Shown in pieces: positions 17,493 through 26,846 of a DNA stretch of 64,000 bases. This DNA comes from Oculatella sp. LEGE 06141 (GTDB taxonomy: Bacteria; Cyanobacteriota; Cyanobacteriia; Elainellales; Elainellaceae), in the NCBI RefSeq assembly GCF_015207605.1, contig NZ_JADEWO010000001.1:124001-188000 (forward strand). The letters run 5' to 3'. Positions within the stretch are counted from its first letter, which is position 1; each line of letters opens with the position of its first letter. A model generated the notes under the pieces. The model was not told the origin of the DNA. It was given only the letters and a program-made list of their open reading frames with translations, and did not search any database. Made by a program: the position numbers and the translations under genes.

Positions 17493-18776
17493 GTGACTAA
17501 ACAAAATCTAGATTTTCTGGCGAACACCGATCCTGTCGTAGCAGACCTCCTCCAGCAGGAATTAAAGCGGCAGCAGGATCACTTAGAACTTATCGCCAGC
17601 GAGAACTTTACCTCATCGTCTGTGTTAGCCGCTCAAGGCTCGGTTCTCACGAACAAGTATGCTGAGGGGTTGCCTGGGAAGCGATATTACGGGGGCTGCG
17701 AGGTCATCGACCGAGTTGAGCAGTTGGCGATCGATCGAGCCAAACAGCTATTTGGTGCCGCCCATGCTAACGTACAGCCCCATTCTGGCGCTCAAGCCAA
17801 TTTTGCCGTTTTTCTATCCCTGTTAGAGCCAGGTGACACCATCATGGGTATGGATTTGTCCCACGGCGGACACCTGACCCACGGTTCTCCGGTGAATGTA
17901 TCTGGCAAATGGTTCAAGGTTTCCCATTACGGAGTCAACCCTGAAACCGAACAAATTGACTTTGCTCAGGTGCGAGAGTTGGCGCGGCAGCATCGACCAA
18001 AGCTCATGATTTGTGGCTATTCTGCCTACCCTAGAGTGATTGATTTTGAGCAGTTTCGGGCGATCGCCGACGAAGTTGGGGCGTATCTGTTGGCAGACAT
18101 TGCACATATTGCTGGCCTGGTTGCCACTGGGCATCATCCCAACCCCATCCCCTACTGTGATGTGGTGACGACCACCACCCATAAAACGTTGCGGGGGCCC
18201 CGCGGTGGTCTTATTCTTACCCGCGATGCTGAGTTAGGTAAGAAGCTAGACAAGGGAGTATTTCCGGGCACCCAGGGCGGCCCGCTAGAGCATGTCATTG
18301 CAGCAAAAGCCGTGGCCTTTGGTGAAGCGCTACAACCCGATTTCAAAACGTATTCGGGTCAAGTTATAGAGAACGCTCAGGCTATGGCAGCTCAACTACA
18401 AAAGCGGGGTCTTAAGCTGGTTTCCAACGGCACAGATAACCATCTGATGCTCGTAGACTTACGCTCCATTAGCATGACTGGCAAGCGCGCCGACCAGCTC
18501 GTGAGCGGGGTCAACATTACGGCAAATAAGAACACGGTTCCCTTTGACCCAGAATCGCCGTTTGTAACCAGCGGATTGCGGCTCGGCTCGCCTGCAATGA
18601 CCACACGCGGCATGGGAATACCGGAGTTCACCGAAATAGCCAACATTATTGCCGATCGCCTGCTGCATCCAGAAGATGACACCGTGGCGCAAGAGTGCCG
18701 CAAGAGAGTGGCGGCGTTGTGCGATCGCTTCCCCCTATACCCTCATTTAACCACTCCAGTTCCAGTGCTGGCTTAG
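17493..18776 (+). CDS. glyA: Serine hydroxymethyltransferase
   Basis: GlyA interconverts serine and glycine using PLP and tetrahydrofolate; in cyanobacteria it also connects to photorespiratory glycine. The 427-residue product has [27 protein letters not shown] and the PLP-lysine motif [14 protein letters not shown]. The GTG at 17493 is chosen because the GGGGG run lies 6 nt upstream; a TTG at 17481 is in frame but lacks a ribosome-binding site. Confidence 0.97.
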   Translation: MTKQNLDFLANTDPVVADLLQQELKRQQDHLELIASENFTSSSVLAAQGSVLTNKYAEGLPGKRYYGGCEVIDRVEQLAIDRAKQLFGAAHANVQPHSGAQANFAVFLSLLEPGDTIMGMDLSHGGHLTHGSPVNVSGKWFKVSHYGVNPETEQIDFAQVRELARQHRPKLMICGYSAYPRVIDFEQFRAIADEVGAYLLADIAHIAGLVATGHHPNPIPYCDVVTTTTHKTLRGPRGGLILTRDAELGKKLDKGVFPGTQGGPLEHVIAAKAVAFGEALQPDFKTYSGQVIENAQAMAAQLQKRGLKLVSNGTDNHLMLVDLRSISMTGKRADQLVSGVNITANKNTVPFDPESPFVTSGLRLGSPAMTTRGMGIPEFTEIANIIADRLLHPEDDTVAQECRKRVAALCDRFPLYPHLTTPVPVLA

Positions 18777-18969
18777 GCGACCTCGCTTAGTCAACCGTCA
18801 GTCTAATTTACTGCTCATCGCTACTTGCAGAGTCTATCTCCAAGCGGTGAGTTTTTTTTGGCGATCGCTCAGAAATTGAACGGACGGCTATCAGGGTCAG
18901 CCATAAACCTTTCTTTAAGAAAAACTACGTAATATAAAGGAGTGTAAACCAAAAGGAATCAAGCAATTC

Positions 18970-19407
18970 ATGGTCGGATTCATTCGGGGTTTTCTTAGAT
19001 CCAAATCTCAGAAGCAAGACGAAACAACGCCAGATGCTAAGGAGCCTGCTGCTAAACTTCAGAAGAAAGCGGCAGCCTTCTTTTTGGAGCCAGATGATGC
19101 CAAAACCTTTGGCGACATTGAATACATGCGGACAACAAAATCCATCAGGCGCACCTTTCCAAAGCTTGGCAACAGTAGCGAAGCCTTTGAAACCATCAGC
19201 CAGGTTTCGGCTTTGCAGGATGGTAACGGCAATCTATCAGAACAGTTGCCAGTAATTATTGAATCGGTTGAGCCCGACTTAAAAGCCGATTTGTCGCCGT
19301 CTGGTTCGGCTCAACAGCAAGAGCAGCAAAAACGCCCTGAGACGCGACGGGCAGACAGCAGTATGGACATGTTCCGCAGCATGGCAAAAGAGATCAGGAA
19401 GCGTTAA
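18970..19407 (+). CDS. Conserved cyanobacterial protein of unknown function
   Basis: A 145-residue, mostly hydrophilic protein. Its central block (EPDDAKTFGDIEYMRTTKSI followed by RRTFPK) looks conserved; both ends are charged and low in complexity (Lys-rich start, Gln-rich tail). No catalytic motif or membrane segment is visible. A purine-rich AAAGGAG lies about 30 bp before the ATG, and no closer site is strong. Confidence 0.75.
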   Translation: MVGFIRGFLRSKSQKQDETTPDAKEPAAKLQKKAAAFFLEPDDAKTFGDIEYMRTTKSIRRTFPKLGNSSEAFETISQVSALQDGNGNLSEQLPVIIESVEPDLKADLSPSGSAQQQEQQKRPETRRADSSMDMFRSMAKEIRKR

Positions 19408-19530
19408 CTCTTCCCATCTCTATAATCTGGTCATGTCAGGGGTAGAGCATTGGTCTGGAAGGTGCCCTATCTCACAACCAATGCTTCACTCCCTGAGTCA
19501 ATCGGTGCGATCGCACCCAGCTTCCCCCGG

Positions 19531-19630
19531 TAGGCTCCGGCAAACATCCACACACCATTGGTTAAGTTGAACAAAAGTACGACCAGTGACGGGGCAGGAA
19601 TAGCAGGCTCACTCGCGCCTCAGCAGACTA
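19531..19630. repeat. Dispersed repeat family 3, copy B
   Basis: This aligns with 11682-11801 over most of its length: TAGGCTCCGGC, ATCCAC, CCATTGGTTAAGTTGAAC, GGGGCAGGAATAGCAGGCTC, CGCCTCAGCAGACTAG. It lies in a 357-bp gene-free stretch (19408-19764). That stretch also holds a 9-bp inverted repeat, AGCATTGGT/ACCAATGCT, near 19447-19490. Confidence 0.6.
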
Positions 19631-19764
19631 GAGTAGCTGATTTAGGATCATGAATTGATCAGGATACGAGTGTTTGGATAAAAATATGGCAGTGCCATAT
19701 CCCACCGGTGTCTTACAGTTGACAGGTATCTAATTCACAATTCTTGGAATGTGACGGTCAGCAA

Positions 19765-20595
19765 TCAAGAATGGATAGCTGTAGGAATCGGCAACACCTG
19801 GTTTAACTTGCCGCTACGATATCCCTCTAAATCCAAAGAAACGTACAGAAAACCATAGGATTGCAGGGCTGTAACCAGGGTTGGTAAATCGGTCGTCTGC
19901 ACAAACTCTTTGATTTGTTCAGAGGGTAGCTCAATCCGTGCAGTATCACCCTCGGAACGAACACGAAGGTTCTTTAGTCCCAGGCTGCGAAGATACCGTT
20001 CGGCTCGGCCTACTCGTTGAAGTTTGCCGACGGTAATTTCTTCCCCATACGGGAATCGGGAACTTAAGCAGGGCTGGGCTGGTTTGTCCCACCAGGGCAA
20101 CCCTAAATGTCTGGATAACTCACGCACTTCTGCTTTTGTCACCCCGACTTCAGCTAGAGGAGAACGGGCACCACGCTCTTTTGCAGCTTGAATACCGGGT
20201 CGATAATCATGCAAATCGTCTGCATTCACTCCATCTACAACATAGGGGTAACCTCGCTGCAGGGCGAGGGGTTTTAGCGTGTCGTGCAGTTCACTTTTGC
20301 AGAAGTAGCAACGGTTAACCGGATTCGACGTGTAATTGGGATTGTCCATTTCATGGGTTTGCACGACCTCATGGGCTATTTCAATCTCCGCAGCCTGGAT
20401 GCGAGCATCCTCCAAATCTTCGGGCAGGAGGGACGGAGAGTCTGCCGTGACAGCCAGTGCCCGATCGCCCAACACATCGTACGCTACTTTCGCCACCAGG
20501 GTGCTATCGATACCGCCAGAATAGGCAATCAATGCCCGATCCATCTCAGTAAAGAGGTGTTTTAACTGCTCCAACTTCTCTATCACCATATCCAT
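19765..20595 (-). CDS. larE: ATP-dependent sacrificial sulfur transferase LarE
   Basis: LarE is a PP-loop enzyme that donates a cysteine sulfur to the pyridinium precursor of the nickel-pincer cofactor. With the start at 20595 the 276-residue product has SGGIDST at 26-32, NRCYFCKSELHDTL near 95-107, and PCLSSRFPYG with Cys at 176, the position of the sacrificial cysteine in characterised LarE. Upstream in-frame ATGs reach 20628 but abut a terminator. No larB, larC or larA is in this window, so the partners are elsewhere or the role differs. Confidence 0.88.
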   Translation of the reverse strand: MDMVIEKLEQLKHLFTEMDRALIAYSGGIDSTLVAKVAYDVLGDRALAVTADSPSLLPEDLEDARIQAAEIEIAHEVVQTHEMDNPNYTSNPVNRCYFCKSELHDTLKPLALQRGYPYVVDGVNADDLHDYRPGIQAAKERGARSPLAEVGVTKAEVRELSRHLGLPWWDKPAQPCLSSRFPYGEEITVGKLQRVGRAERYLRSLGLKNLRVRSEGDTARIELPSEQIKEFVQTTDLPTLVTALQSYGFLYVSLDLEGYRSGKLNQVLPIPTAIHS

Positions 20596-20630
20596 AGCCA
20601 CCATCCAGCATGTGTCTGCTTCAACCATAA

Positions 20631-20661
20631 CAAAAAGCCCGAAATCTAATGATTTCAGGCT
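20631..20661 (-). terminator. Intrinsic terminator between aroQ and larE
   Basis: On the minus strand AGCC-T-GAAATC and GATTTC-G-GGCT pair (20661-20636) with one mismatch and a 4-nt loop, followed by TTTTT. It lies 37 bp after the aroQ stop and only 3 nt before the earliest larE ATG, so it either ends the aroQ unit or attenuates read-through into larE. Confidence 0.8.
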
Positions 20662-20697
20662 CAAGCTTTTCCAACGCAAGCAGTTTTTGACGGTGCA

Positions 20698-21156
20698 CTA
20701 TGGCTCTCTAAGGTAGTTAACCAGTGCGTTTAACCCAAGCCGATAGCTGTCAATGCCAAAACCACTAATCTGCCCAATGGCGACTGGTGCAATGAAGGAG
20801 TGATGTCTAAACGCTTCGCGCTTATAGATATTGCTGAGATGAACTTCGACGGTTGGCAGGTTAACGGCTGCGATCGCATCATGCAAAGCAATACTGGTGT
20901 GCGTATAGGCTCCAGCGTTAATTAAAACGCCTTCGTGCTGCCCTAACGCTGCATGGATTGCATCAACTAGAACGCCTTCGTGGTTAGACTGCAAACAAGA
21001 AACCTTGACTCTTAAGCTCTTTGCCTCTTGCTCTAGAGTGTGATCAATGTCTGCTAAAGACGCACGACCATAAATCCCAGGCTCTCTTTGACCCAGAAGA
21101 TTAAGGTTCGGCCCGTGCAGGATCAGAACACTAATTAACGGCGATGATTCTGTCAA
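20698..21156 (-). CDS. aroQ: Type II 3-dehydroquinate dehydratase
   Basis: AroQ converts 3-dehydroquinate to 3-dehydroshikimate in the shikimate pathway. The 152-residue protein shows [49 protein letters not shown], and [18 protein letters not shown]. The apparent start is TTG at 21156 and is weakly supported, but no ATG lies between it and the conserved core. A 46-codon gene ends 7 bp upstream, so the two are probably coupled. Confidence 0.95.
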   Translation of the reverse strand: MTESSPLISVLILHGPNLNLLGQREPGIYGRASLADIDHTLEQEAKSLRVKVSCLQSNHEGVLVDAIHAALGQHEGVLINAGAYTHTSIALHDAIAAVNLPTVEVHLSNIYKREAFRHHSFIAPVAIGQISGFGIDSYRLGLNALVNYLREP

Positions 21157-21163
21157 CCTGCAA

Positions 21164-21304
21164 CTACCGACGACGACGCTCAGGATCGTTAACGGGTACT
21201 GGAATTGGCTCTGGTTCAGCCTGCGGCTCTGGCCCTAATAGTGCATCTATTAACTTGCGAGTCCACTCTTTCAGCTTTTCCACTACCTTTTCGATGTAAT
21301 CCAT
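21164..21304 (-). CDS. Small protein of 46 residues upstream of aroQ
   Basis: The minus strand from ATG at 21304 to TAG at 21164 encodes a helical, charged first half ([20 protein letters not shown]) and then a Pro/Glu-rich stretch ([14 protein letters not shown]) ending in RRRR. AAGGAG lies about 10 nt before the start. I recall similar short proteins in other cyanobacteria. The amphipathic helix may bind a membrane or partner; function is unknown. Confidence 0.65.
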   Translation of the reverse strand: MDYIEKVVEKLKEWTRKLIDALLGPEPQAEPEPIPVPVNDPERRRR

Positions 21305-21511
21305 TAATCGGATAGCTCCTTCAATGCAACCAAAAAACGAGAGCCGATCGAGGCAAGCCCGACTCAGCCAAAGTAGCTATGTGATCTTATATGTATTGAT
21401 CATAACCAATTGATAGAAATGATCAAGTGTCTTTGGGGGCTAATTAAAGATTCAGTGAATTCAATTCAGCGTCACCCGGTAGATTCCGCCATTTTATAGA
21501 GAATATTAAAT

Positions 21512-22486
21512 TTAATCTGCTGGCAGTTGCACCATCGAGTTGGCCAATTCGATATTCCGTCGCACCGCATCTGCGGATTGATGTAACGCCCCCAGTTCTT
21601 CATCCGTCAAATCTAGCGACAGAACGCTTTCAACCCCCCCACAGCCCAACCGGGATGGCACGCCGATGAAGATATCATTCAGTTGATATTCGCCCTGAAG
21701 GTACGCCGCGATCGGCAACCAGCGGGTCTGATTCAACAAGATAGTCTTAACCATGAGATAGGTGGATGAGGCAGGCGCATAAAAAGCCCCGCCCGTTTGC
21801 ATCAACTCAACAATTTCGGCTCCACCATTACGCGTCCGATCAACCAGTCGGGCGATCGTTTCAGCATCCATCAATTCTGTAATCGGAATACCGCTAACCG
21901 TAGAATAGCGGGGCAGAGGCACCATCAAGTCTCCGTGGCTACCCAGCACCATTGCTTTAACGTCTGCCGTTGATACGCCCAACTCCATTGCAATGAAGGT
22001 TTGGAAGCGAGACGAGTCTAAAATACCGGCCATCCCCATGACGCGTTGGGCAGGGAAGCCACTAACCTTCCAGGTCAAATAGGTCATAACATCTAACGGG
22101 TTCGTCACCACGATTAGAATGGCTTCTGGCGAATGGGCGGCAGCTTGCTTGGCTGCATCTGCCACAATTTTGGCATTCATCTTCAGCAGGTCATCACGGG
22201 TCATACCCGGTTTACGGGGCAACCCCGCCGTGATCACCACGATGTCAGAATCAGCGGTATCTGCATAGTTGTTGGTGCCAATAATGTGGCGATCGTGCCC
22301 TTCGATCCCTCTGGCTTCCATCAAGTCAAGCGCCAACCCCTGAGGGCGACCAGTCACCACATCCAGCAGCACCACGTCCGCTAAATTGTGCTCAACGATT
22401 CGCTGTGCTAGTGTTCCACCCACATTACCAGCACCGATGATAGTCACTCGGGTTGAACGACAAGCCGCCGATGAATCAGAAACCAT
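21512..22486 (-). CDS. mdh: Malate dehydrogenase, LDH-like type
   Basis: The 324-residue protein has the NAD-binding GAGNVGG at 18-24, ITAGLPRKPGMTRDDLL (the active-site loop arginine region), VVTNPLDVMTYL, and the catalytic-histidine motif LGSHGD. The substrate-loop sequence with paired arginines favours malate over lactate. It oxidises malate to oxaloacetate with NAD+. It starts 8 bp after the ndhO stop, so the two probably share an mRNA. Confidence 0.95.
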   Translation of the reverse strand: MVSDSSAACRSTRVTIIGAGNVGGTLAQRIVEHNLADVVLLDVVTGRPQGLALDLMEARGIEGHDRHIIGTNNYADTADSDIVVITAGLPRKPGMTRDDLLKMNAKIVADAAKQAAAHSPEAILIVVTNPLDVMTYLTWKVSGFPAQRVMGMAGILDSSRFQTFIAMELGVSTADVKAMVLGSHGDLMVPLPRYSTVSGIPITELMDAETIARLVDRTRNGGAEIVELMQTGGAFYAPASSTYLMVKTILLNQTRWLPIAAYLQGEYQLNDIFIGVPSRLGCGGVESVLSLDLTDEELGALHQSADAVRRNIELANSMVQLPAD

Positions 22487-22494
22487 GATTAAAA

Positions 22495-22713
22495 CTATTT
22501 ACCCACTTTGTCTAACTGATCTGCTCGCAGCCAAATATTAGGGGTCGGAACATGGCCAAATTTAACGAGCATGTAGTCGCCCTTGGAATCAACAATCTCG
22601 CCTGCCGTTTCAAAAATGTAAGGCGGAAAGCGCGTATCGCTGGCTTTGGCCTCTACGCTATTTTCCAATTTTTCCCGCACTACCTGTACCAAATCGCCTT
22701 TTTTGACTGCCAT
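22495..22713 (-). CDS. ndhO: NAD(P)H-quinone oxidoreductase subunit NdhO
   Basis: A 72-residue protein with the NdhO pattern: [39 protein letters not shown], and [14 protein letters not shown]. NdhO is a small peripheral subunit of cyanobacterial NDH-1, close to NdhS, and modulates cyclic electron flow. It is the first gene of a probable ndhO-mdh pair. Confidence 0.95.
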   Translation of the reverse strand: MAVKKGDLVQVVREKLENSVEAKASDTRFPPYIFETAGEIVDSKGDYMLVKFGHVPTPNIWLRADQLDKVGK

Positions 22714-22837
22714 AACTGAATTGTACTGATGTAAATCGCACTTCTCTATTCAGCATTGTAAGGTTGTTGAGCTTTTACAACACTTCTTTTCGTGACCAGT
22801 TTTGCAGGCGTTCGAAATGTAGCCGTTCAACAGGCAT

Positions 22838-22860
22838 AGCCACACCAGCAGGGTGTGGCT
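22838..22860. terminator. Hairpin downstream of mutM
   Basis: AGCCACAC (22838-22845) and GTGTGGCT (22853-22860) form a perfect 8-bp stem with a 7-nt loop, 30 bp past the mutM stop codon on the minus strand. No T-run follows, so termination is uncertain. Confidence 0.4.
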
Positions 22861-22890
22861 TCATTCAACTCAAACATTTGCCGTAGACAC

Positions 22891-23754
22891 TCAGCCTGGT
22901 TGACATTGGGGGCAAAAGTGAGCCGATCGCCCTGCCAGTTTCAGTCGTTCGATTGGAGTCTTGCAGATTCGGCAGGGTTGTCCCTTACGGTTGTACACCC
23001 AGGCCACATCACCATAATTACCGTTAATGCCTTGAACATCGCGAAAGTCGCTAAACGTTGTGCCTCTGGCATCAATACTGCTTTGTAACACCTGAATAAT
23101 GGCTGCGTGTAATCGTTCGATTTGCTCTGGGGTTAACGTTGCACAAAGCGCTTGAGGTTGAATATGGCTCAGAAATAACGCCTCATCTGCATAGATATTG
23201 CCAACCCCTGCCACCACGGTTTGATCCAACAGCGCATTCTTGATGGGGCGTTGCCGATGACAGAGTTTTTGCTTTAAATAATCTACCGAGAAGCTGGACG
23301 ACAGCGGTTCTGCTCCAAGGCGACCCAGCCCCAACATAATAGATTCTGGTGAACAGGTAGGCGGCACCCACCACATTTGCCCGAACGTGCGCTGATCCAC
23401 AAACCGCAACTCTCGCTGCTCAGGAAAGAACAGCCGCACCCGACAATGTTTTTGCAGCGGCTCATTGTGCTGCAACCAGAGCAACTGCCCTGTCATTCGC
23501 AGATGAACCCCCAACCAGCCAGCCGATTGCAGCGGATCGGCTCTGTCAGGCTTCGTGAGCTGTGCCAATAAATACTTGCCCCGACGATGCCACTGGAGAA
23601 TGGTTGAACCCTTCAAGCCTGCTAGAAAGGCGATCGCAGAAACAGGGTGGGCGATCGTGCGTGTTAACAACACATCCCCACCCTGAATGGTTTGATTCAG
23701 GGTCACTTGATTGAGACCCCGTCGGACTGTTTCAACCTCAGGCAGTTCGGGCAC
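22891..23754 (-). CDS. mutM: Formamidopyrimidine-DNA glycosylase (MutM/Fpg)
   Basis: MutM excises 8-oxoguanine and formamidopyrimidines and cleaves the abasic site. The 287-residue protein has the catalytic N-terminal PELPEVETVRRGL (Pro2 nucleophile), the helix-two-turn-helix VVAGVGNIYADEALF, and a C-terminal zinc finger with CRICKTPI and FCPQCQ. The start codon is GTG. It lies 27 bp after psaE on the same strand. Confidence 0.97.
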   Translation of the reverse strand: MPELPEVETVRRGLNQVTLNQTIQGGDVLLTRTIAHPVSAIAFLAGLKGSTILQWHRRGKYLLAQLTKPDRADPLQSAGWLGVHLRMTGQLLWLQHNEPLQKHCRVRLFFPEQRELRFVDQRTFGQMWWVPPTCSPESIMLGLGRLGAEPLSSSFSVDYLKQKLCHRQRPIKNALLDQTVVAGVGNIYADEALFLSHIQPQALCATLTPEQIERLHAAIIQVLQSSIDARGTTFSDFRDVQGINGNYGDVAWVYNRKGQPCRICKTPIERLKLAGRSAHFCPQCQPG

Positions 23755-23781
23755 AACTTAAGATTTGAAAGAAATTGAACC

Positions 23782-24153
23782 TTAGCGAGCCTCAGTTCCC
23801 TGGTTAGGATCGCCCTCAACACTAGGATTGTCAGTGCCTGGGGCTTCTGCTGCCGCTCCTTTTCTGGTTTCTGTGCCGCCACCCTGGCCGGTTCTACGAG
23901 TAGCCGGCTCAATCGTGGTCTGCTTGCCACCAGATGCTGCTGCCGTTCCTTTCTTCTTGGAAGGAGCTTCAACTTCGGCCACTTCCTCCAGGCTAAAGTT
24001 GTTGGTATTAACACCGGCGTAATTAACCTTGTCAAAACGCACAATCACTGGATACTTGATGCCGCTCTGGTCGATGGAAGCGACCTGCCCTACATCTTTG
24101 TACCAGTAGGACTCTTTACGGAGAATCCGAACTTTGGAACCGCGTTGAACCAT
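23782..24153 (-). CDS. psaE: Photosystem I subunit IV (PsaE) with a long C-terminal tail
   Basis: PsaE is the stromal-side PSI subunit that helps dock ferredoxin and supports cyclic electron flow. Residues 1-62 are a canonical SH3-like PsaE ([40 protein letters not shown]). About 60 further residues are low-complexity Ala/Gly/Thr/Lys/Glu sequence, whereas PsaE is usually about 65-75 residues. There is no frameshift, so the tail is in frame and probably disordered. Confidence 0.96.
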   Translation of the reverse strand: MVQRGSKVRILRKESYWYKDVGQVASIDQSGIKYPVIVRFDKVNYAGVNTNNFSLEEVAEVEAPSKKKGTAAASGGKQTTIEPATRRTGQGGGTETRKGAAAEAPGTDNPSVEGDPNQGTEAR

Positions 24154-24335
24154 GTGTGTTTTCCTTTTATGGTATCAATGAGAACAAGTTGTTCTGACAA
24201 AATAAAGAGTCTCAAGCAAGTAAATTAAAGAACCCTTGCTAGAGGAGTATCCATAACGGTTGTGATTTTCAGCGTACTACTCGACGGGGGCATCCGTCTG
24301 CCGTCTGCCTTTAAGTTTTATTGCTACGCAGGCCG

Positions 24336-24953
24336 CTATCCTGTCCACCGCACGCGAACGAAGTGAACGGGTCGTCCCCCATGATCGCCCGACGAGCGGA
24401 TATCGGCGATCGCTAAATTAAACGGAATTGCAGTCGTTACATAGCGCTGCGCGATGCTGCCAAGATCAGGCGATACATGAACCGCAGCCGTGGCGGCTAA
24501 CCCCAATCCTAAAAGCTGCTCGATCGGGCCTTTTGGTAACAGTAATGTGACCCCAACAGCCAGCCCTGCTGTCATCAACAGGCCAACCGATAAATTCGTG
24601 CCGCATCGGGGGTGAACTGCCAAATCCCACTCTCCATTGACCATTCGATGTAGTGCGAGATGCACCGCCTGGTGCAGATCGGCATCGCTAACCCTACCGT
24701 AGAGGTAAAAACCCTCCTCAGTAGACATCCCACTAATAGAGTCATACTCTTGAGACGAGGATTGCCGCGATGAAGCCATTTCACTCAACATCCAGACCGT
24801 TGCGTGTTCCAGCGCGTGTACCTGCCGCAACATAAGAATTTCTTTGAGTCCTGGAACAAACTGAAGCTGAGTAAGCAAATCAGCATCTTGAGTGGGTTGG
24901 GGCGCAAAATCAAATGGAAATGAACTAGCCTGAGCCGAACCAGTAGCAACCAT
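24336..24953 (-). CDS. DUF6391-like conserved membrane protein
   Basis: A 205-residue protein with a conserved LRQVHALEHATVWMLSE segment, GFYLYGRVSDADLHQAVHLAL, HPRCGTNLSVGLLMTAGLAV, and about two transmembrane segments in the middle. The conserved HALEHAT and HPRCGTN motifs could bind a metal, but that is inference. The family assignment is from memory of the motif, and the function is unknown. Confidence 0.8.
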   Translation of the reverse strand: MVATGSAQASSFPFDFAPQPTQDADLLTQLQFVPGLKEILMLRQVHALEHATVWMLSEMASSRQSSSQEYDSISGMSTEEGFYLYGRVSDADLHQAVHLALHRMVNGEWDLAVHPRCGTNLSVGLLMTAGLAVGVTLLLPKGPIEQLLGLGLAATAAVHVSPDLGSIAQRYVTTAIPFNLAIADIRSSGDHGGRPVHFVRVRWTG

Positions 24954-25115
24954 CGCGGCACTCCTCTTGCAACAATATTGAGTGGTGGAGATGAGTTCAC
25001 TCTAGCGAAGCTGTATCCAACATCGGCATCTTCACAATGATTCAAAACACTTTGTAGCCACCCCTAACGCGCCGAAGGTGTTGTAACCCCTTGCAGTTGC
25101 GCCCACTCAAACAAC

Positions 25116-25158
25116 AGCACCGGACTAAATTAGCAGGTCGCTGCTCTAGTCCGGCGCT
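25116..25158. terminator. Long hairpin downstream of the PilP-like gene
   Basis: AGCACCGGACTA (25116-25127) pairs with TAGTCCGGCGCT (25147-25158) with one mismatch. An inner TAGCAG/CTGCT pairing extends the structure. Neither flank has a proper T-tract. Confidence 0.5.
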
Positions 25159-25190
25159 TTAAATTGGGTTTGTTGAACGGTTGACCTACT

Positions 25191-25979
25191 CTAGAGAGGC
25201 TGGAAAGCAACCGACTGAGGAACAGGAACGACAGCGGTAGGGCTATCGGTTGCAGGCTGTCCACCCTCACCCACAGCGGTTGAAACTTCAATTCCATTCT
25301 GTTCCAAAATGACGATGGGCACCGCTCCGCCATTCATCTCAATCCGTTTCACCAGAACCTGACCGTTAGAGAGGCGTTGCCCCACTCTGACATAGCGACT
25401 GCTTGGCTCATTGGGGGCATTGACAATGGCATGGAGCGTACTGCCAACTTGCACAACACCTGAAACTTGAACGGCTTTAGCCAGCGTGGGTTGCGGTGGC
25501 GCGGGAGGAAGTGCTGCAACGGCAGAGGGTGAGGTTTGTCCTGGAGCGGCTCCGCCGGGGGTCGTTGCTCCCGGAGAAGCGCCAGGAACACCGCCCACTC
25601 GAGGCAAGTTGGGTAAAACTGGAATCGTCTGAGCAGTCTGCGGTGGTGATTGCTGTGGCGAGGCCGTCTCTTCAACGGGGATTTGCACAGTTGGGGTGGT
25701 TTGAATTAACGCAAACGGATCAGGACGATTACTTTGGATCGCTCGGACTCGCTGGTTTGCATCGGTAGAACCAATTAAATCTGGAGGTAATACACCAGCC
25801 GGACTGGCCTGTGCTGTAACGGTTGGTTCAGAGAAGGGAGCTTGTGCCACGGGGGAAGGAGCTTCAACCGGCACTTCTTCAACGGTCGTTTCACTACCAC
25901 CCCCAAAGGGAGAAGCGCCACATCCGCCTAAACCGAGAGCAAGTAGTCCAGCATAAACGATTAATGAAGATTGACGCAT
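25191..25979 (-). CDS. PilP-like lipoprotein
   Basis: The 262-residue protein has a lipoprotein signal with lipobox LGLGGC (Cys near residue 20), then a long Pro/Ala/Thr-rich spacer containing SNRPDPFALI. That recalls the RRDPF motif of PilP pilot proteins. The folded C-terminal part (about 165-235: VSGVVQVGSTLHAIV, SSRYVRVGQRL, VKRIEMN) resembles the PilP beta domain. PilP links inner- and outer-membrane parts of type IV pili. No other pil gene is adjacent, so the assignment is tentative. Confidence 0.65.
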   Translation of the reverse strand: MRQSSLIVYAGLLALGLGGCGASPFGGGSETTVEEVPVEAPSPVAQAPFSEPTVTAQASPAGVLPPDLIGSTDANQRVRAIQSNRPDPFALIQTTPTVQIPVEETASPQQSPPQTAQTIPVLPNLPRVGGVPGASPGATTPGGAAPGQTSPSAVAALPPAPPQPTLAKAVQVSGVVQVGSTLHAIVNAPNEPSSRYVRVGQRLSNGQVLVKRIEMNGGAVPIVILEQNGIEVSTAVGEGGQPATDSPTAVVPVPQSVAFQPL

Positions 25980-26303
25980 TCCCAGTCCCCCACCTATTTA
26001 CCGCTATAGATTTGTCATTCTAAACCTAAGAATAGTGCAACTATGCCGAATTGATACCAGCAGACTTACTGAGTTTTAGCAATGTAGACGTACCCGACGA
26101 TCGCAATCTATGTTTTTTGAGCCGCTGCAATGGTGGCTGTAAACTGTCGCCCTGATTTGGTTTCGAAGTAACGATAAGTAACGGTTTTTAGACTCACCGC
26201 AATCGCTTGCTTGAATGAAGGTGGATTTTTGGCAATTGGCAAGCTATTGTCTATTCAGTCATTTAGTTTACTGATGATACAGGCGTTGAGGAGTGCAGAT
26301 TCT
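25980..26303. other. Intergenic region between divergent envelope genes
   Basis: 324 bp between the PilP-like gene (-) and the beta-barrel gene (+) must hold both promoters. I see GAGGAG at 26288-26293 as the ribosome-binding site of the latter and no convincing operator. Confidence 0.4.
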
Positions 26304-26846
26304 ATGGAGAGAATTCAAGACTGGAAGCAGCGGGTCTGCCGTTGGGGGGCGATCGCGCTGGGTGGGATCGGGCTGAGCGCTGGCACGCTTCTGGCAACCG
26401 CCCCCATCGCTTCAGCGCAGGCCGCCTATGGTAGCTATGTTGGGATTGGAGCGGCTGTTGGGTTGAGCAGCGGGGCAGAGGGAGAGTCCAGCAGTACAGG
26501 TGGAGTTGTCGCGGTGCGATATAAACTGCTTGAAGTGCCTATTTCACTGCGAGCGCAACTGTTAATTGATGACACGATTGCGATCGTGCCAACCGTGTCT
26601 TACGACATTCCGCTAAATTGGCAAGCCGATGCTTATATTGGTGCCGGAGTCGCGTTTCAGGATGGGAACCAAAGCACCTCCCCAATTGGTAACCAAACCA
26701 GTTTTGTGATTCAACCAGGAATTGACTATACCGTTCCATACAGCAATTTGGTTCTGTTTGGGAATGCCATCATCGCATTTGATGCTTACCGCGAAGGGGG
26801 TGGCACAGCAACGTCACTTCAGGGTGGGGTGGGCTTGAGGTTTTGA
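26304..26846 (+). CDS. Small outer-membrane beta-barrel-like protein
   Basis: The 180-residue product has a signal peptide ending ATAPIASAQA (about residue 40), then alternating amphipathic strands with Gly/aromatic patterns (YGSYVGIGAAVGLSSGAE; WQADAYIGAGVAFQDG) and a C-terminal Phe (GGVGLRF), as in outer-membrane barrels. The ATG at 26304 is preferred over one at 26211 because GAGGAG precedes it and the signal peptide then begins normally. The specific role is unknown. Confidence 0.8.
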   Translation: MERIQDWKQRVCRWGAIALGGIGLSAGTLLATAPIASAQAAYGSYVGIGAAVGLSSGAEGESSSTGGVVAVRYKLLEVPISLRAQLLIDDTIAIVPTVSYDIPLNWQADAYIGAGVAFQDGNQSTSPIGNQTSFVIQPGIDYTVPYSNLVLFGNAIIAFDAYREGGGTATSLQGGVGLRF

